Of a DNA stretch of 64,000 nucleotides, positions 9,269 through 18,324 are shown piece after piece. The position numbers and the translations under genes were made by a program. The notes below the pieces were generated by a model. That model was not told the origin of the DNA and ran no database searches. It saw nothing but the letters and a program-made list of their open reading frames with translations. The stretch is from Sphingomonas sp. AOB5 (GTDB lineage Bacteria > Pseudomonadota > Alphaproteobacteria > Sphingomonadales > Sphingomonadaceae): the NCBI RefSeq assembly GCF_029433115.1, contig NZ_JARNTV010000010.1:38509-102508 (forward strand), read 5' to 3'. Within the stretch, counting starts at the first letter, position 1; every line of letters starts with the position of its first letter.

Positions 9269-10449
9269 CAAACCAGCTCCACCGCCATCGCCGTCGCTTC
9301 GCCACCGCCGATGCACAAGGCCGCAATCCCGCGCTTGCCGCCGGTCTTCTGCAACGCCGCGATCAGCGTCGCCAGAATACGTGCGCCCGACGCGCCGATC
9401 GGATGGCCCATCGCGGTCGCGCCGCCATGGATGTTCACCTTGTCGTGCGGGATGCCCAGATCGTGCATCGCGAACATGGTGACGCAGGCGAACGCCTCGT
9501 TGATCTCGAACAGGTCGACCTCACCGACGCTCCAGCCGGTCTTGTCCAGCACCTTCTGGATCGCGCCCACCGGCGCGGTGGTGAACTGCGCGGGCAGCTT
9601 CGCATGGCCGGCATGCGCGACGATGGTCGCCACCGGCTTCAGCCCTTTGGCCGCAGCCACCGAAGCGCGCGCCAGCACCAGAGCCGCCGCGCCATCCGAG
9701 ATCGACGAGGCGTTGGCCGCGGTGATCGTGCCGTCCTTGGTGAAGGCCGGGCGCAGCGTCGGGATCTTCGACGGATCGCCCTTCAGCGGCTGCTCGTCCT
9801 TGTCGACCGTCTCGACGCCCTTGCGAGTCTTCACCTGCACGGCGACGATCTCGCCATCGAATGCGCCCGATGCCTGCGCCTTCTGCGCACGGGTCAGCGA
9901 CTCGATCGCATAATCGTCCTGCGCCTGACGGGTCAGCTGATACTCACCCGCCGTCGCCTCGGCGAACACGCCCATCGCCTTGCCCGGCTCATAGGCATCC
10001 TCAAGGCCGTCGAGCATCATGTGATCGTACACCGTGTCATGCCCGATCCGCGCGCCCGCGCGATGTTTCTTCGACAGATACGGCGCGTTCGACATGCTCT
10101 CCATGCCGCCCGAGACGATGATGTCCGCGCTCCCCGCCAGAATTGCATCGGCGGCCATCATCGTGGCCTTCATGCCGCTGCCGCACATCTTGTTGACGGT
10201 GGTCGCCTCGACATGATCTGGAAGACCCGCACCACGCGCGGCCTGCCGCGCCGGGGCTTGGCCGAGGCCGGCCGGAAGAACACAACCCATATAGCAGCGC
10301 TCGACATCGGCGCCGTCCACGCCCGCGCGCGCCACCGCTGCCTTCACCGCCGCAGCGCCCAGCTCGGTCGCGGTCGCGCCCGACAGGCTGCCCTGAAAGC
10401 TGCCCATCGGGGTGCGGGCAAAAGAGAGGATGACGACGGGATCGGTCAT
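9268..10449 (-). CDS. Acetyl-CoA acetyltransferase (thiolase)
   Basis: 393 residues, the standard length for a biosynthetic-type thiolase. Active-site motifs are present: nucleophilic Cys in NKMCGSGMKA near residue 89, GGMESMSNAPYL, the His motif NIHGGATAMGHPIGASGAR, and the second Cys in ALCIGGGEATAMAVEL at the C-terminus. It condenses or cleaves acetyl-CoA and acetoacetyl-CoA; a role on 3-ketovaleryl-CoA from odd-chain fatty acids would fit the operon, but that is inference. It lies between the membrane protein and the epimerase. Confidence 0.9.
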   Translation of the reverse strand: MTDPVVILSFARTPMGSFQGSLSGATATELGAAAVKAAVARAGVDGADVERCYMGCVLPAGLGQAPARQAARGAGLPDHVEATTVNKMCGSGMKATMMAADAILAGSADIIVSGGMESMSNAPYLSKKHRAGARIGHDTVYDHMMLDGLEDAYEPGKAMGVFAEATAGEYQLTRQAQDDYAIESLTRAQKAQASGAFDGEIVAVQVKTRKGVETVDKDEQPLKGDPSKIPTLRPAFTKDGTITAANASSISDGAAALVLARASVAAAKGLKPVATIVAHAGHAKLPAQFTTAPVGAIQKVLDKTGWSVGEVDLFEINEAFACVTMFAMHDLGIPHDKVNIHGGATAMGHPIGASGARILATLIAALQKTGGKRGIAALCIGGGEATAMAVELV

Positions 10450-10461
10450 ATCAAGGTTCCA

Positions 10462-10764
10462 TCAGATCAAGGCAAAGCGGGAAAGGCCGCTCAGGACCAG
10501 GATCGTCCCGGTCCCGGCAAGCAGCACGAAAATCGTCCAGAAGCGCACCGGATCGCGACGGCGCTGCGGCGAGCCGCGCTTCGCCAGCGCCATGACGGCA
10601 AAGGCGATGGCGGCCAGACCCGCGAGCATCCCGCCGGCATCACGCGGCCCGCCCTGACCACCCTGCAGATGCTGCATCCACGATACCGCGCCGACCGCGA
10701 TCAACACGATCGCGGCCACCAGCATCAGCACGCCGTTCGACATGGGCTTCGACGGTGCGCTCAT
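10462..10764 (-). CDS. Small membrane protein, function unknown
   Basis: 100 residues with three hydrophobic stretches (about 11-29, 46-60 and 76-95) separated by a basic loop (AKRGSPQRRRDP). The start at 10764 is 16 bases downstream of the pccB stop; a second ATG at 10743 is also possible. No family recognised. It is co-transcribed with pccB and the thiolase. Confidence 0.7.
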   Translation of the reverse strand: MSAPSKPMSNGVLMLVAAIVLIAVGAVSWMQHLQGGQGGPRDAGGMLAGLAAIAFAVMALAKRGSPQRRRDPVRFWTIFVLLAGTGTILVLSGLSRFALI

Positions 10765-10779
10765 CCGCGCATCCCGGGA

Positions 10780-12312
10780 TCAAAGCGGAATATTGTCATG
10801 CTTCTTCCACGGATTTTCGAGCTTCTTGTTGCGAAGCTTGCGAAGCCCCAGCGCGATCCGGCGGCGGGTGGAATGCGGCATGATCACTTCGTCCACGAAA
10901 CCCTTGCTCGCCGCCACGAACGGGTTGGCGAAGCGCGCTTCGTACTCCGCAGTCCGCTCGGCGATCTCCTCGGGCGTCTTGCCGCGGAAGATGATCTCCA
11001 CCGCGCCCTTCGCGCCCATCACCGCGATCTCGGCGGTCGGCCACGCATAGTTGAGATCGCCGCGCAGATGCTTTGAGCTCATCACGTCATACGCGCCGCC
11101 ATAGGCCTTGCGGGTGATGACGGTGATCTTGGGCACGGTCGCTTCGGCATAGGCGAACAGCAATTTCGCACCATGCTTGATGATGCCGCTATGTTCCTGC
11201 CCCACGCCCGGCAGGAAGCCCGGCACGTCGACAAAGGTGACGATCGGAATCTCGAACGCGTCGCAGAAGCGCACGAAGCGCGCCGCCTTCTTCGACGAGT
11301 TGATGTCGAGGCACCCCGCCAGCACCATCGGCTGGTTCGCCACCACGCCCACCGTGCGGCCCTCGATCCGGCCGAAACCGATGATGATGTTCGCCGCATG
11401 CGCCGGCTGCAGCTCGAAGAAATCGCCTTCGTCCAACGTCTTCCGGATCAGCTCGTGCATGTCGTAGGGCTGGTTGGCGCTGGGCGGAATCAGCGTGTCG
11501 AGACTGTCCTCGATGCGGTCCCACGGATCGTGGCACGGCCGCTCGGGCGGCTTTTCGCGGTTCGATGCGGGCAGGAAGTCGATGAAATCGCGCGCCGCCA
11601 GCAGCGTCTCGATATCATTCTCCAACGCGAGGTCCGCGACCGAGGATTTGGTGGTGTGCGTCACCGCGCCGCCCAGTTCCTCCTGCGTCACCACTTCGTT
11701 GGTGACGGTCTTCACCACGTCCGGCCCGGTGACGAACATGTAGCTGCTGTCCTTCACCATGAAGATGAAGTCGGTCATCGCAGGCGAATAGACCGCGCCG
11801 CCCGCGCACGGCCCCATGATCAGGCTCAGCTGCGGCACCACGCCGCTGGCCAGCACGTTGCGCTGGAACACTTCGGCATAGCCCGCGAGCGAAGCCACGC
11901 CCTCCTGAATGCGCGCGCCGCCGCTGTCGTTCATGCCGATCACCGGCGCGCCAACCTTCATCGCCATGTCCATGATCTTGCAGATCTTCTGGGCATGTCG
12001 CTCGGACAGCGATCCGCCGAACACGGTGAAATCCTGGCTGAACACGAAGACGAGGCGGCCGTTGACCGTGCCGCTGCCAGTCACCACGCCATCGCCCGGC
12101 ACCACTTGATCCGGCATGCCGAAATCGACGCAGTTATGCTCGACATACATGTCCAGCTCCTCGAACGATCCTTCGTCGAGAAACACTTCGATCCGCTCGC
12201 GCGCGGTCAGCTTGCCCTTGCTATGCTGGGCCGCGACGCGCTTCTCGCCGCCACCGGCGCGTGCCGCCTCGCGGCGCCGTTCGAGTTCCTGGATCGTCGA
12301 GGACAAGGGCAT
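10780..12312 (-). CDS. pccB: Propionyl-CoA carboxylase beta subunit (carboxyltransferase)
   Basis: 510 residues from the ATG at 12312 ([17 protein letters not shown]). The longer frame to 12471 crosses the promoter and is rejected. The two crotonase-like carboxyltransferase halves are clear: [40 protein letters not shown] near residue 120-160, and the second half with [26 protein letters not shown] and [14 protein letters not shown]. It transfers CO2 from carboxybiotin to propionyl-CoA. It is the first gene of the leftward train and diverges from the regulator at 12414. Confidence 0.94.
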   Translation of the reverse strand: MPLSSTIQELERRREAARAGGGEKRVAAQHSKGKLTARERIEVFLDEGSFEELDMYVEHNCVDFGMPDQVVPGDGVVTGSGTVNGRLVFVFSQDFTVFGGSLSERHAQKICKIMDMAMKVGAPVIGMNDSGGARIQEGVASLAGYAEVFQRNVLASGVVPQLSLIMGPCAGGAVYSPAMTDFIFMVKDSSYMFVTGPDVVKTVTNEVVTQEELGGAVTHTTKSSVADLALENDIETLLAARDFIDFLPASNREKPPERPCHDPWDRIEDSLDTLIPPSANQPYDMHELIRKTLDEGDFFELQPAHAANIIIGFGRIEGRTVGVVANQPMVLAGCLDINSSKKAARFVRFCDAFEIPIVTFVDVPGFLPGVGQEHSGIIKHGAKLLFAYAEATVPKITVITRKAYGGAYDVMSSKHLRGDLNYAWPTAEIAVMGAKGAVEIIFRGKTPEEIAERTAEYEARFANPFVAASKGFVDEVIMPHSTRRRIALGLRKLRNKKLENPWKKHDNIPL

Positions 12313-12370
12313 CTCTCCGCTGAGTGGCTGAAGCCCGTTCCATATGTCACATCGCGGCGCAACTGTGATG

Positions 12371-12401
12371 TTGCAAAGTTGTGGGGGATAGGTTTGCAAA
12401 C
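12371..12401. promoter_or_regulatory. TTTGCAAA-type operators between pccB and its divergent regulator
   Basis: The 101-base divergent gap holds GTTTGCAAAC (12392-12401), a perfect 10-base palindrome, and a second near copy, TTGCAAAGTT (12371-12380), 21 bases away. This matches the TTTGCAAA core known for RamB-type regulators, which are in the same family as the adjacent gene product. The palindrome starts 13 bases before the regulator's ATG, so autoregulation is likely as well as control of pccB. Confidence 0.65.
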
Positions 12402-12413
12402 TATAGCGGACGC

Positions 12414-13781
12414 ATGACCCGCCGCATCTTCGCCGGACATCTGGTCCGCGAACTCCGCACCCGCCTGGCACTCCCGCAGGCGGAAATGGCCGCGCGCCTG
12501 CGCATCTCCGTCAGCTATCTCTCGCAGATCGAGAATGGCGACCGCCCGATCACCCCTGCCGTCCTCACCGCGCTGGGCGAGGCCTTCCCTACGGACTGGG
12601 CCACCATCGATCCGCAGGAGGAAACCTCGCTGCTGATCGAGGGCATGGACGCAGCCTCCGATCCCAGCGTCCCGGAAGGCGCGCTCGCGCAGGAGATCGT
12701 CCAGCGTGGCGTGAAGCAACAGCCATTGCTCGTCCGTCGAATGGTCGCGCTGCACGGGGCCTATCGCCGCTCGCAGGACCAACTCCGCGTGCTCGACGAC
12801 CGGTTCGAGACCGGCGAGGCCCGCCTGCCATGGGACGAGGTGCGCGACTGGTTCCACACCGAGCGCAACTATGTCGATCCCATCGACCGCGAAGCCGAAC
12901 GCATCGCCGACGAACTCGCCGAAGGCCCCCGCGGCATCGAACAGCGGCTGCGCGAGCGCCACGGCGTCACCATCGCCAGCGGCGAACGCCTCCGCGATTA
13001 CGACCCCGAAACCCGCACGCTGCGCCTCGATCCGTCCCAGGCGCCCGAGACGAACCTGTTCAGCCTCGCCCACCAGCTCGCCCGGCTGGAGTTCGCCGAC
13101 CTGATCCGCGACATCGCGCATAGCGGGATCGACACGCCCGCAGGCCGCGAGTTGCTGTCCGCCGGCCTCGCCAACTATGCCGCCAGCGCGCTCGTCATGC
13201 CCTATGGCCGCTTCCGCGTCGCCGCACGCGAAATGCGCCACGATATCGATCGCCTGCGCCAGCGCTTCGGCGCCAGCTTCGAACAGGCCTGCCACCGCCT
13301 CTCCACCCTTCAGCGGCCGGGTGCGGCGGGCATCCCCTTCTTCTTCTGCCGCGTCGACATGGCGGGCAACATCACCAAGCGCCATTCGGCCACCCGCTTG
13401 CAATTCGCCCGCTTCGGCGGCGCCTGCCCGCTCTGGGTGGTGCATGAGGCAGTGGCGATCCCGGACCGCATCCTCGTCCAGCTCGCCGAGACGCCCGATG
13501 GCGTCCGCTACGTCTCGATGGCCAAGGGGCTGGTGAAACCCTCGGGCAGCTATACCCGCCCGCCGCGCCGCTACGCCGTCGCGCTGGGCTGCGAGGAAAG
13601 CCACGCGCCCGACTTCATCTATGCCGATGGCCTGCGGACCGACGGCATCGCCACGCCGATCGGCACCAGCTGCCGCATCTGCCCCCGCCACGACTGCGAC
13701 CAGCGCGCCTTCCCGCCCGCCGGCAGCGAAATCCGTATCGATGCCGATGCGCGCGGCGCGGTGCCGTACGGGTTTCGGTGA
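12414..13781 (+). CDS. ScfR/RamB-like short-chain acyl-responsive transcriptional regulator
   Basis: 455 residues from the ATG at 12414. An N-terminal XRE helix-turn-helix (about 8-65, [19 protein letters not shown]) is followed by an IrrE/ImmA-like domain with [11 protein letters not shown] near residue 220, and a C-terminal DUF2083-type domain with a cysteine cluster [18 protein letters not shown]. This layout is that of short-chain-fatty-acid regulators (RamB, PrpR, ScfR) that sense propionyl- or acetyl-CoA. Divergence from the methylmalonyl pathway operon and the TTTGCAAA sites support that role. The metalloprotease HEXXH is not intact, as expected for a sensor. Confidence 0.88.
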   Translation: MTRRIFAGHLVRELRTRLALPQAEMAARLRISVSYLSQIENGDRPITPAVLTALGEAFPTDWATIDPQEETSLLIEGMDAASDPSVPEGALAQEIVQRGVKQQPLLVRRMVALHGAYRRSQDQLRVLDDRFETGEARLPWDEVRDWFHTERNYVDPIDREAERIADELAEGPRGIEQRLRERHGVTIASGERLRDYDPETRTLRLDPSQAPETNLFSLAHQLARLEFADLIRDIAHSGIDTPAGRELLSAGLANYAASALVMPYGRFRVAAREMRHDIDRLRQRFGASFEQACHRLSTLQRPGAAGIPFFFCRVDMAGNITKRHSATRLQFARFGGACPLWVVHEAVAIPDRILVQLAETPDGVRYVSMAKGLVKPSGSYTRPPRRYAVALGCEESHAPDFIYADGLRTDGIATPIGTSCRICPRHDCDQRAFPPAGSEIRIDADARGAVPYGFR

Positions 13782-13915
13782 ATCAAATCCTCCCCCGCCA
13801 GGGGGAGGTGTCAGCGCAGCTGACGGAGGGGGAGGATTCCAGAACGAGTGTTGAAGAGTCCTCCCCCTCCGTCGCCTTCGGCGCCACCTCCCCCTGGCGG
13901 GGGAGGATTTGATTC
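13780..13915. repeat. Family A inverted repeat between convergent genes, copy 1
   Basis: Arms 13780-13810 and 13885-13915 are a perfect 31-base inverted repeat that includes the last bases of both flanking stop codons. Each half is itself a hairpin unit with GTCAGC-GCA-GCTGAC in the left half and GGGGGAGG outer stems. The first 54 bases of the unit (from 13788) are identical to the copy at 46997. It lies between convergent genes and probably terminates both; the REP/REPIN-like structure suggests a dispersed repeat family. Confidence 0.9.
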
Positions 13916-15137
13916 AGCCCGCCAGTTCCTTCAGCAGCACACCCGTATCCGCCAGCGTGGCAGGATCGGGCGACAGCCCCTCCACCACCAGCTTTTTCCC
14001 CTGCACATAATCCTTGGCCATGTTCACGCAGTCGAGCGCGATCACCTTCCCGCCCTTCAGGTAGATCACCGAAAAGCTCCGCGCCGCCGGATCGCCGCGC
14101 ACGACGATCTGATCGTACCCGATCGAAAGCCCCACGGTCTGAAGCTTAAGGTCGTACTGGTTCGACCAGAACCACGGCACCGCGTCATATGCGACTTCCT
14201 GCCCCAGGATCGTCTTCACCGCGACGGTCGCCTGGTCGTTGGCGTTCTGCACCGATTCCAGCCGGATATCGGCCCCATCGGCAAAGCGGTTCGCATGGTG
14301 TGCGCAATCGCCCACCGCATAGATATCGGGCAGCGAGGTGCGGCACTGGCCGTCCACCGCGACGCCATTGCCACCCGTCGCACCCGCATCGATCAGCGGC
14401 TGCACCGCGGGGACGATGCCGATGCCCACGATCACCATGTCGGCGGGCACGACGCTGCCATCGGCCAGCTTCACGCCGGTCACCTTGTCCTCACCCTCGA
14501 TACAGGCGACCTGCACGCCCAGCCGCACGTCCACGCCATGCGCGCGATGCTCGGCTTCGTAGAAGCGCGACAGCGGCTCGCCCGCAACCCGCGCCAGCAC
14601 CCGGTCGAGCGCTTCCAGCACGGTCACATGCTTGCCGAACTTGGTCAGCACCGCGGCCGCTTCCAGCCCGATATAGCCGCCGCCGATCACCACCACCTTC
14701 TGCACGCCGTCCAGTTCGGACAGCATCAGGTCGGCGTCGGCCCGCGTGCGCACGGTATGGATACCGGTCAGATGATGCCCGCCGCACGGCAGCTCGCGCG
14801 GCTTGCCGCCCGTCGCCCAGATCAGCGATCCGTATCCGATCGTCTCGCCGCCATCGGTGGTGACGGTCTTGGCCGCAGGATCGACGCTCACGACGCGCTT
14901 GCCCAGCAGCATCGTCACCTGCCGCTCTTCCCAGAAGGCAGCGGGCCGGATCAGGATCCGCTCGAACACCTTCTCGCCCGAGAAATATTCCTTCGACAGC
15001 GGCGGGCGCTCGTACGGGATTTCCGGCTCGTCGCCGATCATCGCCACGCTGCCCTCGAACTTGTTCTGGCGCAGCGCGATCCCCGCCTGTGCGCCCGCAT
15101 GGCCGGCACCCACGATCAACACGTCATAATGGCTCAT
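13914..15137 (-). CDS. FAD-dependent ferredoxin reductase-like oxidoreductase
   Basis: 407 residues. The N-terminal FAD Rossmann motif [20 protein letters not shown], the RPPLSKEYF segment, the NAD-binding motif [17 protein letters not shown] near residue 150, and the [14 protein letters not shown] motif near residue 270 place it with putidaredoxin/rhodocoxin reductases. It would pass electrons from NADH to a [2Fe-2S] ferredoxin serving a P450 or oxygenase. No ferredoxin or P450 gene is adjacent. Its ATG overlaps the upstream enoyl-CoA hydratase stop (15134-15137, ATGA), so the two are co-translated. Confidence 0.9.
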   Translation of the reverse strand: MSHYDVLIVGAGHAGAQAGIALRQNKFEGSVAMIGDEPEIPYERPPLSKEYFSGEKVFERILIRPAAFWEERQVTMLLGKRVVSVDPAAKTVTTDGGETIGYGSLIWATGGKPRELPCGGHHLTGIHTVRTRADADLMLSELDGVQKVVVIGGGYIGLEAAAVLTKFGKHVTVLEALDRVLARVAGEPLSRFYEAEHRAHGVDVRLGVQVACIEGEDKVTGVKLADGSVVPADMVIVGIGIVPAVQPLIDAGATGGNGVAVDGQCRTSLPDIYAVGDCAHHANRFADGADIRLESVQNANDQATVAVKTILGQEVAYDAVPWFWSNQYDLKLQTVGLSIGYDQIVVRGDPAARSFSVIYLKGGKVIALDCVNMAKDYVQGKKLVVEGLSPDPATLADTGVLLKELAG

Positions 15138-15922
15138 TTGCCGGTGAACTCCGCCTTGCGCTTCTGGAGGAAGGCCATGACGCCCTCCGCGAAATCGCTC
15201 GTCCCCGATGCGATCTTCTGGTGCACCGCCTCGACTTCCAGCGTCTCGGTCAGCGTGCCCGTCAGCGCCGACGCGACCTGTTTGCGGATCAGCCCCAGCG
15301 CCACCGTGGGCATGCCGGCCAGCTTGCGGGCATAGCCCATCGCGGTTTCGAACAGCGCCTCGTCCTCGGCCACCGCGGTCACGAGTCCGGCCTCGAGCGC
15401 ATCGTCGGCCGTCATCCGCTCGCCCAGCAGCGCCATTTCCAGCACCTTGGCCCGGCCTGCCGCCTTGGCGATCAGCCAGGTCGATCCGGCATCGGGCACC
15501 AGCCCGATATTGGCGAAGGCCAGCAGCAGATAGGATGATTTCGCCGCCACGATGATGTCGCCCGAAAGCGCGATCGCCGCACCGGCACCGGCCGCCGCGC
15601 CGTTGATCGCGTTGACGACCGGGATCGGCAACGCGGCGAAGGTCTCGGCCACCGGATTGTAATGATCGCGCAGCGCATCGCCCAGCTGGCGCTTCTCCGG
15701 CGGCGCCGTCATCGCCGCGGCCAGATCGGCGCCCGAGCAGAAGGCCCGGCCCTCGCCGGTCAGCAACACCGCGCGCGCGCCTTCATCGACGGCGCGGCGC
15801 AGGGACGCCGCGATCAGGTCGAGCATTTCCGGGGTGAGCGCGTTCAGCCGGTCCGGCCGGTTCAACCGCAGCACGGCGACCTGCCCGTCCATTTCGAACA
15901 ACACCGATGGCGCTTCGCTCAT
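15134..15922 (-). CDS. Enoyl-CoA hydratase/isomerase family protein (PaaG-like)
   Basis: 262 residues, crotonase fold. [19 protein letters not shown] supplies the oxyanion-hole region near residue 60, and [24 protein letters not shown] near residue 100 the second. The loop [14 protein letters not shown] carries the Asp typical of PaaG-type 2-(1,2-epoxyphenyl)acetyl-CoA isomerases rather than the paired Glu of plain hydratases. The true substrate is uncertain, since no other paa genes are present. It is the promoter-proximal gene of a two-gene leftward unit. Confidence 0.85.
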   Translation of the reverse strand: MSEAPSVLFEMDGQVAVLRLNRPDRLNALTPEMLDLIAASLRRAVDEGARAVLLTGEGRAFCSGADLAAAMTAPPEKRQLGDALRDHYNPVAETFAALPIPVVNAINGAAAGAGAAIALSGDIIVAAKSSYLLLAFANIGLVPDAGSTWLIAKAAGRAKVLEMALLGERMTADDALEAGLVTAVAEDEALFETAMGYARKLAGMPTVALGLIRKQVASALTGTLTETLEVEAVHQKIASGTSDFAEGVMAFLQKRKAEFTGK

Positions 15923-16036
15923 CCCGTCTCTCCTCGCTTTGGGAATCGCAGCTAGTCCGCCCTGCCCGGCACGGCAAGCCAGCCGATTTTCCGCGCCGCT
16001 AAAGCTGCCGTTTCCCTCTTGGTCATCCGCAAAGAA

Positions 16037-16070
16037 TTGGCCTTACCACTTGACTTGATCGTCTGGCCAA
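16037..16070. promoter_or_regulatory. Two GntR-type operators upstream of the GH105 gene
   Basis: TTGGCCTTACCA (16037-16048) is the reverse complement of the sites in front of the receptor and 627-residue protein genes; a second, weaker copy TCGTCTGGCCAA (16059-16070) follows. Between them TTGACT (16050-16055) can act as a -35 box. Together they fit control of the GH105 operon by the GntR protein at 24597-25361. Confidence 0.65.
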
Positions 16071-16119
16071 AACATCGTCCGCCCGGCCGCGAGTGACAGC
16101 GGTAGCAGGAGGGATGAAG

Positions 16120-17292
16120 ATGGTTTCGAAGCTCGCCGGTGCGTTCGCCGCCTTGTTGCTGACCGCGGGCGCTCAGGCCGTCGCGATCCCCACGGCTCAG
16201 GCCGCTCCCGCAAAGCTGCCCGCCCGCGCCGAGATCCTCGCCTCGATGGAGCGCATGGCCGACTGGCAGCTCGCCCATCTCGACAATATCTCCTCCTATA
16301 TCCCCCTCGCCCGCCCCAGCCTCAGCAATCCCCGCGACTGGCAGCAGGCAACCTTCTGGGTTGCGCTGACCAATGTCGCCGATCGCTCGAAGTCGCCACG
16401 CTATCGCGACGCGATCCTCGCCATGGGTCGCGCGCAAAACTGGCAGCTCGGCGGCCGCGTCTTCCATGCCGACGATCACCTGATCGGCTGGACCTGGCTC
16501 TGGGCCTCTCGCAACGGCGCCGGACCCGAGGCGCTGGCGCCGATGAAGGCCCGGTTCGAACAGATCCTCGCCGCCCCGCCCGTCAGCTCGCTCGAATTCA
16601 TCAACCCGACCAGCGGCGATCCGGAATGCACCATCCGCTGGTGCTGGTGCGACGCTTTGTTCATGGCCCCGCCCACGCTCTACGCGCTCCAGAAGGAGAC
16701 CGGCGACAAGCGCTACGGCGATTTCGCGCACAAGGAATATGTCGCCGCGACCGACTATCTCTACGACAGGTCGGACCATCTCTATTATCGCGACAGCCGC
16801 TTCTTCACCCAGCGCGGCGCCCATGGTGAAAAGCTGTACTGGTCGCGCGGAAACGGCTGGGTGATCTCGGGCCTCGCCCGGCTGATCCCGGTGCTCGACA
16901 AGAAGGATCCGCGCCGCCCCTATTATATCGCGCTCTACAAGCAGATGGCAGCCAAGCTGCTGACGCTCCAGCGCGAGAACGGCTATTGGGCACCCTCACT
17001 GCTCGGCGATCTCAAGACCGCGCAGGATGAATCGAGCGGCACCGGCTTCTTCGTCCACGCACTCGCCTGGGGCGTGAAGGAAGGCTACCTCCCCCGCGCG
17101 CAATATATGCCCGCCATCACCAAGGGTTGGGCCGCACTCAACCGCGCGATCCAGCCCGACGGCCGGCTCGGCTGGGTGCAGCAGGTCAGTTACATGCCCG
17201 ATGCCGTCGCCGCGGCGGACACGCAATTCTATGGCGTGGGCGCCTATCTGCTCGCCGGTTCGGCGGTGTACGATCTGGCAGACCGCAAGTGA
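16120..17292 (+). CDS. GH88/GH105 unsaturated glucuronyl/rhamnogalacturonyl hydrolase, secreted
   Basis: 390 residues from 16120, chosen because AGGAGG lies seven bases upstream; the frame continues back to 16093. Signal peptide at about 1-25, then an (alpha/alpha)6-barrel of the GH88/GH105 family. WCWCDALFMAPPTLYAL holds the conserved Asp, and YWSRGNGWVISGLARL is the substrate-site motif near residue 245. Such enzymes hydrate and release the 4,5-unsaturated uronic acid left by a polysaccharide lyase. This fits the lyase-like genes in the locus. The stop overlaps the next start (TGATG). Confidence 0.9.
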   Translation: MVSKLAGAFAALLLTAGAQAVAIPTAQAAPAKLPARAEILASMERMADWQLAHLDNISSYIPLARPSLSNPRDWQQATFWVALTNVADRSKSPRYRDAILAMGRAQNWQLGGRVFHADDHLIGWTWLWASRNGAGPEALAPMKARFEQILAAPPVSSLEFINPTSGDPECTIRWCWCDALFMAPPTLYALQKETGDKRYGDFAHKEYVAATDYLYDRSDHLYYRDSRFFTQRGAHGEKLYWSRGNGWVISGLARLIPVLDKKDPRRPYYIALYKQMAAKLLTLQRENGYWAPSLLGDLKTAQDESSGTGFFVHALAWGVKEGYLPRAQYMPAITKGWAALNRAIQPDGRLGWVQQVSYMPDAVAAADTQFYGVGAYLLAGSAVYDLADRK

Positions 17293-18218
17293 TGCGCCGC
17301 GCGCTCCTTCTCGCCCCGCTTCTGCTGCTCGCCGCGCAGGACGCGCCGGAGCCGGTCGCACAGGCCACGCTCAACGTCCGTCAGGCCGATGGCAGCTACA
17401 AGCTGGTCGAGCGGATCGACGTGCCCGCCGATCACAAGATCCATGACGGGCTGATCGCCTTCGAAGGCCCCGGCTGGGAGTCCGACCGCGTCGCCTACCG
17501 CCTCTATCTCGACGAGCGCAACGTGCCGGATATCTACGGCAAGAAGCTCCCCGCCCCGATCCTGCCGCGCATCGGCATGGGCAAGGACGATTATCACACG
17601 ATGGCCGACTGGGGCATGGATCTGTTCCAGGTCAACAAGACCCTCGGCATGGGCGGCATCGGCGTGATGCGTGAGGGCAAGGTGACCCAGCTCGGGCCGT
17701 CGACGATCCGCGCACAGGTGTTCAACAAGACAGACCGGGCCTCGGTCGCCGTGATCAATGACGGGTTCAGCGGCAATGGCGGGCGCCCTGCCCGGCTGAT
17801 GACCAATTATTCGATCCGGCCGGGGTCACGCGTGACCGAAGTGATGGCGATGGTCCTGAAGGACGCACCGCCGATGGTCGCGGGCCTGACCGTGCACCCC
17901 GGTGTCGAAAAGCTGGCCTCGAACGGCCCCGGCTGGCGCTACATCGCCACCTGGGGGAAACAGAGCCTTGCCGGCGACGAACTGGGCATCGCGCTATTCT
18001 ATCCCGCCGCCAACGTGGCCGAGACCGGCGAGAATAGCGGCACCTATTTCGTCCGCTTCTGCAACGCCCTGCTGATCCGCTACGCCTTCGCCGCCGCATG
18101 GGTGCAGGAACCGGGCGCACCGAAGGATATCGCCAGCTTCCGCACCTGGCTGGAAGCGACCGCGGCCGAACTTGGCGAGAACGACAAGGTATCGGCCTCG
18201 CTGGGCTGCAAAAACTAA
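17292..18218 (+). CDS. DUF4861 family secreted protein
   Basis: 308 residues with a signal peptide (MRRALLLAPLLLLAAQ). The body matches the DUF4861 family (PF16153): FEGPGWESDRVAYRLYLDERN, DYHTMADWGMDLFQVNKTLGMGG, and a long beta-rich remainder. The family is common beside GH88/GH105 and polysaccharide lyase genes in pectin- and ulvan-type loci, but its reaction is not established as far as I know. Translation is coupled to the GH105 gene by a one-base overlap at 17292, so the two probably act on the same oligosaccharide. Confidence 0.85.
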   Translation: MRRALLLAPLLLLAAQDAPEPVAQATLNVRQADGSYKLVERIDVPADHKIHDGLIAFEGPGWESDRVAYRLYLDERNVPDIYGKKLPAPILPRIGMGKDDYHTMADWGMDLFQVNKTLGMGGIGVMREGKVTQLGPSTIRAQVFNKTDRASVAVINDGFSGNGGRPARLMTNYSIRPGSRVTEVMAMVLKDAPPMVAGLTVHPGVEKLASNGPGWRYIATWGKQSLAGDELGIALFYPAANVAETGENSGTYFVRFCNALLIRYAFAAAWVQEPGAPKDIASFRTWLEATAAELGENDKVSASLGCKN

Positions 18219-18316
18219 ATCCTCCCCCCGAGGGGGAGGTGGCAGGCGCAGCCTGACGGAGGGGGAGCGCCGCAAGCGGGATAGCTTGGGGTATCCCCCT
18301 CCACCGCTTCGCGGTC
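18219..18316. repeat. Family A inverted repeat between convergent genes, copy 2
   Basis: A divergent copy of the CTCCCCC/GGGGGAG element: CCTCCCCCCGAGGGGGAGG at the left, then a GGCAGGCGCAGCCTGAC-like core, a spacer, and CCCCCTCCACCGCTTCGCGGT at the right. It lies directly after the DUF4861 stop and before the convergent lyase-like gene, so a terminator role is likely. Confidence 0.75.
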
Positions 18317-18324
18317 CCAGGCCC

